22,603 nucleotides of DNA, taken from IMG/VR virus record IMGVR_UViG_3300049845_000469, positions 1 to 22,603 of that record; one strand, written 5' to 3'. A program made the translations under genes and the position numbers. Below, piece by piece: positions 6,809 through 15,253 of the stretch (the first letter of the stretch is position 1; each line of letters begins with the position of its first letter). Under the pieces are notes generated by a model. That model made no database searches, was not told the DNA's origin, and was given only the letters and a program-made list of their open reading frames with translations. Source of the stretch: a virus.

Positions 6809-8113
6809 ATGGCCGTTACTACTAGTGGGCTCCTCCCCGATAATGCCGAGGTAATCAAAAATTTACAAAATATCGATAAATCCGCAAGTGAAATATTATT
6901 CACCCATCGCCCATTTTTAGGGATGATAAAGAAAATAGACGACTTATATGGAAAGTCCTTTACCTATTTAACAGATTTATCTCTGTCGGGAGGGGTATCT
7001 TCTGATTGGGCAGTTGCAGATAGAAATAGGACAAACCCTGGCAGTAGGGTGCAATGGATTTTGAATACTGGGCCTTCCTCCCCTTATGGCGGAATGTGGG
7101 AATGTACTGGGGAGTTCGAAATCAATGAAAGGACACTTCGTTTAACGTCTCGGGAGGGATATGGCGCATTCTATGAGGAATTTGCGCACGACCTGAAGGG
7201 GCTGAAGCGTAAAATGGGCGAGAGACTCAATCATTCCATTTATCGTAAAGCCCACGGAGGAATCTGCCAAATAACCTACACCCCTGCGGATACCAAAGTA
7301 GTTCTGAACGTCCCTCAAGAGCATGTATCATTTCTCCTAAACGATGAAGTTCAATTCGCTACCAATGTCTCAGGTGCGCCCGGAGTTTTGCGTGCGTCAG
7401 GGGCTTATATGTATGTTGTAGGAATTAAAAGACCTACAGTAGGAGGAACCGCGGAAATCACGCTGGCCACTTCTATCTCTGGGACTCCTTCAGCCGTAGA
7501 TGCCACCATTACAGGTATTACTACAGGTGACTGGATATTATTTAGTGGCCAGCTAAATAATTCTATTTTAGGCGTGCAAGACTGGATTGTGGGAAGCACT
7601 GTAACAAATACTCCATTTCTGCAAGTAGATAGAACCAAAGACCCTGCCAAATTAGCAGGTCACGTATATGCAGGAAGTGTCTCTATAGAAAATACTCTAT
7701 GTGATGCTATGAGAATAGTCGATTTTTATGGTAGTACAGTCGGAAATATAATGATGAATCCTGAAGACCTCAATCTTTTGAGAAAAGAGCTGATCAATAA
7801 GGAAGTTCGATTCAGGACGGCGACCTTAGACGGCGCGCTGGCGCAATTATCGTACAAGGCTATGGAGTTCGAAGGCACCCCTATTTACTCTGATAAGGAT
7901 GTACCAAGGGGATTGGCGTTTTTGTTAGATATGACTACCTGGGAATTACACACAAATGGAGAATTAGCATCCCCCTTTGCAGTAGATGGGGGGGCTACTT
8001 CTTTAACTAGCCCAAATATTGATGGCAAATTAGTACGGTTTAGGACTTTTGCCCAACTATTGTGCAGGGATCCTTCGCGTAACATCATTGCCAAATTACC
8101 AATTACAGGATAA
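6809..8113 (+). CDS. Major capsid protein
   Basis: A 434-residue protein immediately after the scaffold gene, in the size range and position of HK97-fold major capsid proteins of podoviruses. The N-terminal half contains ASEILFTHRPFLGMIKKI, a typical N-arm followed by an elongated loop region (about 50-110). FYEEFAHDLKGLKRKMGERLNHSIYRKAH (about 117-146) fits the long spine helix. The C-terminal half, ENTLCDAMRIVDFYGSTVGNIMMNPEDLNLLRKELI and the following strands, resembles the P/A-domain core. The glycine/threonine-rich stretch at about 190-270 may be an inserted surface domain. The start is fixed by AAGGA eight bases ahead. The gene is followed directly by a small structural gene and then a terminator. 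Confidence 0.85.
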   Translation: MAVTTSGLLPDNAEVIKNLQNIDKSASEILFTHRPFLGMIKKIDDLYGKSFTYLTDLSLSGGVSSDWAVADRNRTNPGSRVQWILNTGPSSPYGGMWECTGEFEINERTLRLTSREGYGAFYEEFAHDLKGLKRKMGERLNHSIYRKAHGGICQITYTPADTKVVLNVPQEHVSFLLNDEVQFATNVSGAPGVLRASGAYMYVVGIKRPTVGGTAEITLATSISGTPSAVDATITGITTGDWILFSGQLNNSILGVQDWIVGSTVTNTPFLQVDRTKDPAKLAGHVYAGSVSIENTLCDAMRIVDFYGSTVGNIMMNPEDLNLLRKELINKEVRFRTATLDGALAQLSYKAMEFEGTPIYSDKDVPRGLAFLLDMTTWELHTNGELASPFAVDGGATSLTSPNIDGKLVRFRTFAQLLCRDPSRNIIAKLPITG

Positions 8114-8117
8114 GTTT

Positions 8118-8474
8118 ATGACAAGGTTAGGCTCTCTTCCGAAGTACCACAAATCAGCAGTCAAAGTCTTAACGGGGTCAATTACGTTAGGGACTGCCTC
8201 TATTACCTCATATACAGCTTCTTCTACCTCAGAGGCTGTTATTACCCGTACTGGAGTAGGTACGTATGCAATCACATTGAATGATACCTACAATAGTGCT
8301 TTAGAATTCCCCGGAATTATGATACAGTCTACAGCGGCGGCTGACTTAAAGGCTCAGATAGTCTCTTTTACTAATGGTATTCTGACTTTTCGAGTAGTGG
8401 CAGTGGCGGCCCCCACAGATCCTGTATCAGGTAGTGTGATATATTACAACATTGTATTGCGAGAGGCTATCTAA
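8118..8474 (+). CDS. Small probable capsid decoration/structural protein
   Basis: A 118-residue protein of mostly beta character, rich in Ser, Thr, Ala and Val. It starts at ATG 8118 with AGGA at 8107-8110. The same frame is open upstream to 8034, but that part overlaps the capsid gene and uses only a TTG start, so the ATG is preferred. GVGTYAITLNDTYN and the closing GSVIYYNIVLREAI look like strands of a small sandwich or head-fibre-type domain. I do not recognise a named family. Its place between the major capsid gene and the terminator suggests a cement or decoration protein. Its frame is +1 relative to the capsid gene, so a frameshifted capsid extension is formally possible. Confidence 0.65.
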   Translation: MTRLGSLPKYHKSAVKVLTGSITLGTASITSYTASSTSEAVITRTGVGTYAITLNDTYNSALEFPGIMIQSTAAADLKAQIVSFTNGILTFRVVAVAAPTDPVSGSVIYYNIVLREAI

Positions 8475-8512
8475 CTTTACCTCCCCTTTTGTTAGATCTT
8501 GTCTTTTGCATG

Positions 8513-8546
8513 CCCCAATGCTACTATAGTAGTATTGGGGTTTTTT
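8513..8546 (+). terminator. Strong intrinsic terminator after the capsid genes
   Basis: A 13-bp stem, CCCCAATGCTACT with AGTAGTATTGGGG (8513-8540, one G-U pair), is followed at once by six T (8541-8546). It stands 38 bases after the decoration gene stop and only 16 bases before the next ATG. Phage T7 has its main late terminator in the same place, after the capsid gene, so partial readthrough setting a high capsid-to-tail ratio is a likely role. Confidence 0.9.
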
Positions 8547-8562
8547 ATTTAGGAGTGGGAAA

Positions 8563-9216
8563 ATGGCAAGGAACTACACGTGGGGCGCATTACGTACAAA
8601 AATTAGACAGAGAACCAATAAAGAAATATCACAATTTGTTAAAGACTCAGAAATAGATGGGATGATGGAAGAGTCCTACGCTACTTTACATAATATACTA
8701 GTAAATCTGAATGAGAACTACATCTATAAAGAGTACCAGCTGGCTATTTATGCAAATACTACTAGGTTTGAGCTACCCGTAGATTTTTTTAAGTTGAAGG
8801 GAGTCACTATAGAAGATAACGGATATATACGTAGATTAGAGTTGGTGCCATGGGAACGTCGCTGTCATTATCAACAAACGTCTCCAGCGTGGGGAGGGTA
8901 CCCTGTTGGTTATGCTTTAGTAGGTAGTCAAATTCAATTTTTTCCTACTTCTCAGTCAAATATATACGTTACAGTGGGATATATCCCTGCCGCACCTGTT
9001 TACATAAGTGATGAGACAGTTATAGATGGGATTTCAGGTTTTGAGACCTATATTATCTATTCAGTAGCTGCCTTAATTAGGGCGAAGGAGGAGAAGCCTG
9101 CTTCAGAGTTTTTAGCGCAAAGAGAATTAGCGTTGCAAAATATCCGTGCAGCAGCAACTCCTCGGGATATGGAAAATGCGGTAACGATAACTGACGTATT
9201 GGTATATGATATATGA
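8563..9216 (+). CDS. Head-tail adaptor (T7 gp11-like tail tubular protein A type)
   Basis: A 217-residue protein with TWGALRTKIRQRTNKEISQFVKDSEIDGMMEESYATLHNILVNLNENYIYKEY at residues 6-58, a helical start typical of podovirus adaptors that bind the portal. Next comes a beta region (FELPVDFFKLKGVTI, IQFFPTSQSNIYVTVGYIPAAP) and then a helical end (YIIYSVAALIRAKEEKPASEFLAQRELALQNI). This helix-beta-helix pattern with the YIP.AP segment is common to adaptor/connector proteins next to capsid genes. AGGAG lies just before ATG, directly after the terminator's T-run. It overlaps the following gene by four bases (ATGA). Assignment rests on pattern and position, not on a catalytic motif. Confidence 0.75.
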   Translation: MARNYTWGALRTKIRQRTNKEISQFVKDSEIDGMMEESYATLHNILVNLNENYIYKEYQLAIYANTTRFELPVDFFKLKGVTIEDNGYIRRLELVPWERRCHYQQTSPAWGGYPVGYALVGSQIQFFPTSQSNIYVTVGYIPAAPVYISDETVIDGISGFETYIIYSVAALIRAKEEKPASEFLAQRELALQNIRAAATPRDMENAVTITDVLVYDI

Positions 9217-9485
9217 GCATTTCTTTTGATGCAAACCCCACAGACAAATGGGACTTAGTAATATCTCAACTAATTAATGAAAATACTGGCGGCAACATTT
9301 TCGAGGATTTGAAGATAGACGCCACTAACCCAGTAACTATAAACCACGGGCTAGGAAGGGTACCTAAGGGGTATTTAGCTATTAAAAAATCAGCGTTCTG
9401 CGATATTTATCACACAGCTCTATCAATAGACTCAATAACACTAAAAGGCAATGCAGCCTCAACAATTACATTATGGATTTTTTAA
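9213..9485 (+). CDS. Small conserved phage structural protein, function unknown
   Basis: A 90-residue protein, translationally coupled to the adaptor by an ATGA overlap. The motif NPVTINHGLGRVPKGYLAIKKS followed by IYHTALSIDSITLKGNAASTITLWIF recurs in small podovirus proteins and at the ends of fibre proteins: a compact beta domain with the ending LWIF/LWVF. No signal peptide or membrane segment is seen. It could be a virion component or a small assembly factor for the fibre encoded next, to whose start (9487) its stop codon is joined. The role is not known. Confidence 0.6.
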   Translation: MSISFDANPTDKWDLVISQLINENTGGNIFEDLKIDATNPVTINHGLGRVPKGYLAIKKSAFCDIYHTALSIDSITLKGNAASTITLWIF

Positions 9486-9486
9486 T

Positions 9487-11061
9487 ATGACAACACCTAA
9501 TTTAAAATTAAAACAAAGCATCGTCGGCGTGACGTCAGGGTCAGTGGCCGCGACTGCCGAGCAAGCTAATATAGGAATCCTCGATCTGCATGATCATAGC
9601 GAAGGTAAGGGGGTGAAAATACCCTCAGGCGCTATCAATATTAATTCCGAGTTAGGGTTCAATAATAACGGAGCCAGCAACTTAAAGTTTACTGCATTCA
9701 CTTCACAAAACGATAATATTGAAAGCAAAAATACGCTATATTGCAAGGGCGGAGAATTATATTATATAGATTTTGCAGGAAACTCTGTACAGATAACTAA
9801 CAATGGCTACTTATACCTTAATTCATTGATTGGTGGGTCAGTATTTTTAGATGGGGGTAACTCTAGGGGAGCTGACTTATCTTTGGGTACTAAGGATGCG
9901 TATTCTTTTTCATTTAAGACGAACGATGTTAATAGATTTACTATTTCCTCAAATGGCTTATTGCAGTTTGATGCTGATTGGGGCATTTACCCTACTTCAA
10001 ACAATTCCTCTGGTGATTTACACGATGTTACTGTTACCAATTCCTCGTATTTAAGACTTACGGGGTCTGCAACTTCTGTCTCTGGGTTTATTAGTGGCGG
10101 AGCAAGCAAGATACTGTTATTGACTAATCAGACAGGCACAGGAATAATAATTAAGAATGAAGGCGGCAGCTCTTCCGCAAGTTTTAGAATTGTGACGGGC
10201 ACAGGTAATGATATTTCTTTAGCCAACAATGCTTCTGCGCTTTTTGTGTATAATGAAAACATTTCAAGATGGTCACTTTTAACAGGAGCGGCTACTTCAG
10301 CAACTCTTGTGTATCCTAACGCTGACGTGAATGATAGGGATAGCACTCAAGTTTTTACAGCGGCGGATAATCGAGTCCAAGTTTGTACCCCCACCTCACA
10401 TCGGATCTACACCTTACCTTCCCTCGGAATTTCAAAAGGGGATACGTGGACTATTCACAATAGAGGCGCAGCAGGGGCTGCAACAATTGCTATTAACTCA
10501 AGCAATGCGAATATCATCGATTTTGTGTTACCTCTAGGTATGACCAAATTTATAGCACTAGTAGATAGTCCTACCTCTAACTCGGATTGGGGTGTTATAG
10601 AGGCCAGAAGCGGATGGACGGATTTAAATATCCAGGATAGTAATTTTGTTGATGGTTTTGGCGTGTTGTTTGATCGTCGAATCTTTTTCCGTCGAGAAGG
10701 AAGAGATCTCGTTATTAAAGGGCGGATAACTTCAGGGTCAGTCCCTGCCAGAGAGGGGACTATGACTTTGCCCCAAATAGGCAGCACTCAGCTTACTTGG
10801 GATATTTTCCCAGGGCTATCAGCCCAGAAATATGCGTTCGGAGTAGCACAAAGAATACCCCCAGTATCTTCTACCCCCGAAAATTTAGCAGGGTATACAA
10901 TGGCATGGATCGGCAGCCCTTTGGGTACGACTATGATCCAATTGGCTGCTAATGTAGGGAATAGTTTATATATCAGCAATAATTGTCGAGATATTATCGA
11001 TTCTGGAGATGCTGTAGGATTCATTAATGTTGTAGTACCCATTACGCAGTTTAGAGGGTAG
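9487..11061 (+). CDS. Fibre-like virion protein (probable receptor-binding tail or head fibre)
   Basis: A 524-residue protein. I chose ATG 9487, one base after the upstream stop, over the in-frame ATG at 9451, which overlaps the previous gene and has its AAAGG too close. The N-terminus MTTPNLKLKQSIVG and especially LDLHDHSEGKGVKIPSGAININSELGFN (residues 32-59) is a module common to podovirus fibre proteins. The middle is repetitive beta structure rich in Asn, Gly and Ser (SNNSSGDLHDVTVTNSSYLRLTG and following). A distinct C-terminal domain begins around GWTDLNIQDSNFVDGFGVLF. This build, attachment part, shaft and tip, suggests host recognition. No chaperone gene is seen next to it. Whether it sits on tail or capsid is open. 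Confidence 0.7.
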   Translation: MTTPNLKLKQSIVGVTSGSVAATAEQANIGILDLHDHSEGKGVKIPSGAININSELGFNNNGASNLKFTAFTSQNDNIESKNTLYCKGGELYYIDFAGNSVQITNNGYLYLNSLIGGSVFLDGGNSRGADLSLGTKDAYSFSFKTNDVNRFTISSNGLLQFDADWGIYPTSNNSSGDLHDVTVTNSSYLRLTGSATSVSGFISGGASKILLLTNQTGTGIIIKNEGGSSSASFRIVTGTGNDISLANNASALFVYNENISRWSLLTGAATSATLVYPNADVNDRDSTQVFTAADNRVQVCTPTSHRIYTLPSLGISKGDTWTIHNRGAAGAATIAINSSNANIIDFVLPLGMTKFIALVDSPTSNSDWGVIEARSGWTDLNIQDSNFVDGFGVLFDRRIFFRREGRDLVIKGRITSGSVPAREGTMTLPQIGSTQLTWDIFPGLSAQKYAFGVAQRIPPVSSTPENLAGYTMAWIGSPLGTTMIQLAANVGNSLYISNNCRDIIDSGDAVGFINVVVPITQFRG

Positions 11062-11065
11062 AAAT

Positions 11066-14000
11066 ATGGCAACTAGCTCTCAAAATATAAATCTACAGTT
11101 TTCCACTGCTATCAATGATAAGACGGTGGATGAATCACGAGATTTTAATAAATTAATAGCCGCGGAGAATACACAATTTATTTATGATGGGTCTTTAGAA
11201 GTTTCTCAAGGATACGATAAATTGGACGGGGTCTTAGAAGATCCTCTACAATACATCTACCCATTTCAAGGTTCCTTTGCAGCAGCCTCTAACAGTAAAT
11301 TATATGCCTATGACACTGAATTTCAGCGGTTTACGGAAATGGGGGCATCTGCAACCTTGGGGGTTGAAACGAATGTAGTATATAAGCCCACTTCTTCCAC
11401 TTTAATCCAGCAAAATATGGTTAGACTTCTAAATACTGATATATATTGTATTACTTGGGTAGATCCTTTGAGTACTACTGCATGGTTTTCAGTATACAAT
11501 TTAAAGACAAAAACATTTATAGTATTGCCCCAAGCCTTAGAAACTAATTACACTTCTATAAAAGCAGTAGCACTCCCTAGGATAAATTCATTTTTATTAG
11601 TGACATATTCTCAGACGTTGGATCGGCTATCTGGCAGAAAGTATGATTTAAATTCACGGACGTTAGGGAGTGAGGTGACTTATTGTTATGAGATCCGACT
11701 AAAGTCCAACAATATTCCACTGTGGGATATTTGTCCATATCTTGGGGAAGCAGGAGCCACAGTTGCATACATTGACAATATTACGGCACTTGTAAAAGCG
11801 TTTAATATTACAGAGGACAATGTGATTGGAAATGGCAGTAATGGTGCTTACGCACCTGCCACTTTTTCAGAAACTGCTAATGAGGTTGTGGCAATAAATA
11901 GAATAGGCACTTCTCTATTCATCGCCTGGAATCAAAAATATAATCTTCCAGAAAGCCTACACATCGGTGTATACAGTTCTAGTTTCATCCCAAAAACTAC
12001 CCATACTATAACATCCTCTGTCGGGTTACCAATAGAAATCGGTAAAATATCTGCGGTTACCGCAGGGGTAGTAGGGGATACAGTCGTAGCGTTTTTTGAT
12101 ACAGTAGAAACTACTGATAAAAGCTCGGGCAAACTATATAAAGCGGTTACGGGATTGTTGGATAACAGCCTAGCCGTTTCAAAATTGCAATGGGGGTGTT
12201 TCTTAGCATCAAAAGCATTTACGAATAGTGCAGGGCTGCCCACGGTCATGGCGATCCACAAGTCAACGGAGCAATCAGCATACTTTGCGATTGATGCGGA
12301 TCGCAACATTAACGCTCAATTTCAAGTGGGTACGGCTGGAGATGCGGATGTTTCGGGGGATTTATGGGGAATAACCGAAGCCTGCGATGATGGGAAGTCA
12401 GTTCATATAGCAACCTTAGTAAAGGGAAAATTATCTAGTCAGTCTGGTGTATTTTATAGTCTATCTGGAATTGGGTTGACAACTTTATACAAAAATACTC
12501 CCATCACTAGTATAGAATTTGGGGGAGGGTTATACACTTCGGGGGGTATGCCTCGGTACTATGACGGCGTGCATATTAGAGAAGCAGGATTCACGATATA
12601 TCCAGAAGGGTTAGAAATTAGAGAGACGGTATCTTACATTGGCGGCATAGAGCCAGGTACTTATTCTTATAAGGCTACGTTTGAATACTACGATAACAAA
12701 GGGAAAATTTTTGAGTCAAAAACTTCTACTGCGATTAGTACAGTGATTCCAACAGGGTCTCAAACTTATAAAACAGTGGTAAGAGTCCCTATTAACTTAG
12801 TTACAGAAAAACCTAAAATAATTGTGTCTTTATACAGAACTTTGAATGGGGGGACGGTTTTCTATAAGTTGCCTACTTCTCCTCTATCCACGCTTATTGT
12901 AGATCCACTAGAAACTCAATTTGTAGATATTGATGACGTTTTTACAGATAATGAATTGAAAAGTAATCAAACGTTGTATATTACTGGGGGGATTTTGGAT
13001 AATGCAAATTTTCCTAGCTGCAAAATAATTAGGAATCTCAATGGAAGGATATGGTTCGGAGGCTGCGAAACCCCTAGTAAACTCTATTATAGTAAAACCT
13101 CTAATTTATTTCAGGCGTTACAAGTAGCGAGTGAGTTGTATTATGATACTTTGGAAGGCGGAGGGGTGCAAGCATTATTTGAATTTAACTCTAGCGTGGT
13201 AGTTGCAAAATCTGAAGGTATTTTTATTGTCACTGGAAACCCTGTATTAAATAACCTACAAGGTGGAAGTTTACAGCCAATTAAAAGTATTGCGGCTAAC
13301 ATAACCGCGTTAAATCAGCAAGGAATATGTAGTTCACAATTTGGCATTTTCTTTGTTTCTCGAAGTGGGATTAAACTTTTTACTAGCGCAGGTATCCAAA
13401 ATATAGGAGACCCTATTTCCACAAAACTAGTCCCTGAAGAAATCACCAAAATCACATACAATGAACGACGGCAGCATCTTCGTGTATTCACTCTCGATAC
13501 CTGCTGGGTTCGGGATATGGGGCAAAATACCTGGTTTAATTGGAGCAATTGGGCGGCAAAAGACATGACTGAAGTAGAGGGGCTTGATCATTTTATTAAG
13601 CCCGATGGGGCTGTTCGAAAAGAAACAGACAGCCCTACTATAGATAATGTCGCTATTTCTTGGAAGATTAGGTCAGGTTGGGTGACTACATATGAGATGG
13701 GCAGAGTTATTACTATCTGGCCAAGATTTAGATATTATTCAAGTCAGTCGATACAGATAAATTTATATTACGATTATGAGCCTAACTATTTTGACAGCTT
13801 CACCATAGATACAAAAAAAATTGTCAATTCTAGTAGTGTTTATGGTATTGAAGACGTATATGGGGACGAAGTATTGTACGGTGGAGGGTATAATAATGAT
13901 CTAGCCATTGAAGTCCAGCCTACTCGACAAGAATGTAGGGCAATTTCATTAGAATTTATTATATATAATAATGGAGATCCACTAGGAAGAGGAGTAGGAC

Positions 14001-14080
14001 TACTAGGGGTTACTCTGGAAGTAGAAGGTACAGCAACTCGGATTCAAGTTCCTGCCAGCAAGGCAATTAGGGAGGATTAA
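11066..14080 (+). CDS. Large tail nozzle-like / stabilisation protein
   Basis: A 1004-residue beta-rich protein between the fibre gene and the ejection proteins. The first 50 residues (FNKLIAAENTQFIYDGSLEVSQGYDKLDG) and repeated blade-like stretches are typical of podovirus nozzle proteins (T7 gp12 family), which close the tail tube and are built around a beta-propeller platform. Recognisable landmarks are FGGGLYTSGGMPRYYDGVHIREAGF in the middle, NGRIWFGGCETPSKLYYSKTSN and CSSQFGIFFVSRSGIKLFT in the propeller-like part. The end, GRGVGLLGVTLEVEG, is a final strand pair. It is longer than T7 gp12 (794 residues), so an added domain is likely. The start has GAGGG upstream, five bases after the fibre stop. 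Confidence 0.72.
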   Translation: MATSSQNINLQFSTAINDKTVDESRDFNKLIAAENTQFIYDGSLEVSQGYDKLDGVLEDPLQYIYPFQGSFAAASNSKLYAYDTEFQRFTEMGASATLGVETNVVYKPTSSTLIQQNMVRLLNTDIYCITWVDPLSTTAWFSVYNLKTKTFIVLPQALETNYTSIKAVALPRINSFLLVTYSQTLDRLSGRKYDLNSRTLGSEVTYCYEIRLKSNNIPLWDICPYLGEAGATVAYIDNITALVKAFNITEDNVIGNGSNGAYAPATFSETANEVVAINRIGTSLFIAWNQKYNLPESLHIGVYSSSFIPKTTHTITSSVGLPIEIGKISAVTAGVVGDTVVAFFDTVETTDKSSGKLYKAVTGLLDNSLAVSKLQWGCFLASKAFTNSAGLPTVMAIHKSTEQSAYFAIDADRNINAQFQVGTAGDADVSGDLWGITEACDDGKSVHIATLVKGKLSSQSGVFYSLSGIGLTTLYKNTPITSIEFGGGLYTSGGMPRYYDGVHIREAGFTIYPEGLEIRETVSYIGGIEPGTYSYKATFEYYDNKGKIFESKTSTAISTVIPTGSQTYKTVVRVPINLVTEKPKIIVSLYRTLNGGTVFYKLPTSPLSTLIVDPLETQFVDIDDVFTDNELKSNQTLYITGGILDNANFPSCKIIRNLNGRIWFGGCETPSKLYYSKTSNLFQALQVASELYYDTLEGGGVQALFEFNSSVVVAKSEGIFIVTGNPVLNNLQGGSLQPIKSIAANITALNQQGICSSQFGIFFVSRSGIKLFTSAGIQNIGDPISTKLVPEEITKITYNERRQHLRVFTLDTCWVRDMGQNTWFNWSNWAAKDMTEVEGLDHFIKPDGAVRKETDSPTIDNVAISWKIRSGWVTTYEMGRVITIWPRFRYYSSQSIQINLYYDYEPNYFDSFTIDTKKIVNSSSVYGIEDVYGDEVLYGGGYNNDLAIEVQPTRQECRAISLEFIIYNNGDPLGRGVGLLGVTLEVEGTATRIQVPASKAIRED

Positions 14081-14081
14081 T

Positions 14082-14408
14082 ATGTCACATTACTCGGACT
14101 ATATTAAAGAGAGAGAAGGGTATGAGTGTATAGAAAATGATAGAGGCTTTATTACTTTTGTTGTTTCAGCTAATATTTGTTATATTCGTGATATATATGT
14201 AGTAAGATCTGATAGAGGAATGGGGGTAGCAAAGGGATTATTATCTCAAGTAACTGATTTAGCAAAGTCTCGGGGGGTAAATGTGCTCGGCGCTACAGTA
14301 TGTACCACAACTAATGGGGTGGAAAACTCAATGAGTGGCCTTTTATACCAGGGATTTAAATATTCCCATGCTGAAGGGAACTTATTATTTTTTAAAAAGG
14401 AGATTTAG
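14082..14408 (+). CDS. Second GNAT-fold acetyltransferase-like protein
   Basis: A compact 108-residue protein with clear GNAT motif A: the strand YIRDIYVVRS leads into RGMGVAKGLL (R45-x-x-G48-x-A50), followed by helix LSQVTDLAKSRGVN and the motif B-like LGATVCTTTNGVENSMSGLLYQGFKYS. It is shorter than most free GNAT enzymes and lacks a long N-terminal part, so it may have lost activity or work as a structural domain. GGGAGG precedes the ATG, and it begins one base after the nozzle gene stop. It occupies the slot between nozzle and internal proteins that T7 gene 13 fills in its gene order. A virion-associated role is possible but unproven. Confidence 0.75.
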   Translation: MSHYSDYIKEREGYECIENDRGFITFVVSANICYIRDIYVVRSDRGMGVAKGLLSQVTDLAKSRGVNVLGATVCTTTNGVENSMSGLLYQGFKYSHAEGNLLFFKKEI

Positions 14409-14409
14409 C

Positions 14410-15240
14410 ATGGGTTCAGGCAATCCAATTAGTAATTTATCAAAGTCTTTTGGTAATATAGGCTCTGGGAAAAATCTTGTAGGCTCCTTCCTTTCCCTCT
14501 CATCAGGGGGGCTGATAGGGCCTGGAGATGCTCCTACTCAGCAACCTATCCCTTCTTTGCAAGATCGGGTAAACGCTTTAGAATCAGCAGGAATTTTTGG
14601 GGGGATGTCCCTAAAGGATTTTCAAAATCAAAATTTAAATTTTATGCAAGCAGGTAGAGATTTACAGAACACTGGAGTAGGGTACACGAAAGAGGCAGCT
14701 GCAAATGCAGAGAACGTGTTATCAGGTAAAGCCCCCTCCGTTGCACAGTTACAATTTCAACGAGGTATGGATGATATCCTGAACTCTCAATTTTCAGCGG
14801 CACAAAGTGCTCCCGTTGACCCAGCAATAGCTTACCGGGCAGCGCAAGATGCGGCTAATCAAGCTCGTCAGCGAGCGGTATTAGATGCTGCGATGCTTAG
14901 GGCATCGGAGCAAGCTGCCGCTAGAGGAGAGCTTGGAGGATATGGAGGGCAGCTAAGTCAGGTAGGGATGAATCAGCAAGGATTATACGGCAATCAACTG
15001 TCCAATACTACAGGAGAGCTAGTAGGTACAGGGCAGCAGCAAGCTGCTCAGCAGTTTGGGGCAGGGCAACAACAATTTGCGGCAAATCAGCAAGACTATA
15101 TGAACACCTCAAATTTATTTTCACGTATTCTAGGGGGGTTAGCAGGTGGCGCCGCTGCCTATCTGGGGACTGAAGCTGGTGCAAAGGCTGTACGGTTACC
15201 TCAGGGCGGCACATCAGGTACTCGGGGTCTCGTTCGTTGA
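14410..15240 (+). CDS. Probable internal virion / DNA ejection protein (small)
   Basis: A 276-residue protein. ATG 14410 is chosen because AAGGAG lies just ahead; in-frame ATGs upstream would overlap the acetyltransferase gene. The composition is Ala, Gln and Gly rich. Helices appear in FQRGMDDILNSQFSAAQS and AYRAAQDAANQARQRAVLDAAMLRASEQAAARGE, followed by a low-complexity run QLSQVGMNQQGLYGNQ and GQQQAAQQFGAGQQQFAANQQ. A short glycine/alanine hydrophobic segment near the end (ILGGLAGGAAAYLGTEAGA, about residues 238-256) could insert in a membrane. This pattern and its place after the nozzle match ejected core proteins such as T7 gp14. No enzymatic motif is seen. Confidence 0.65.
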   Translation: MGSGNPISNLSKSFGNIGSGKNLVGSFLSLSSGGLIGPGDAPTQQPIPSLQDRVNALESAGIFGGMSLKDFQNQNLNFMQAGRDLQNTGVGYTKEAAANAENVLSGKAPSVAQLQFQRGMDDILNSQFSAAQSAPVDPAIAYRAAQDAANQARQRAVLDAAMLRASEQAAARGELGGYGGQLSQVGMNQQGLYGNQLSNTTGELVGTGQQQAAQQFGAGQQQFAANQQDYMNTSNLFSRILGGLAGGAAAYLGTEAGAKAVRLPQGGTSGTRGLVR

Positions 15241-15253
15241 TAAGGGATAAAAA

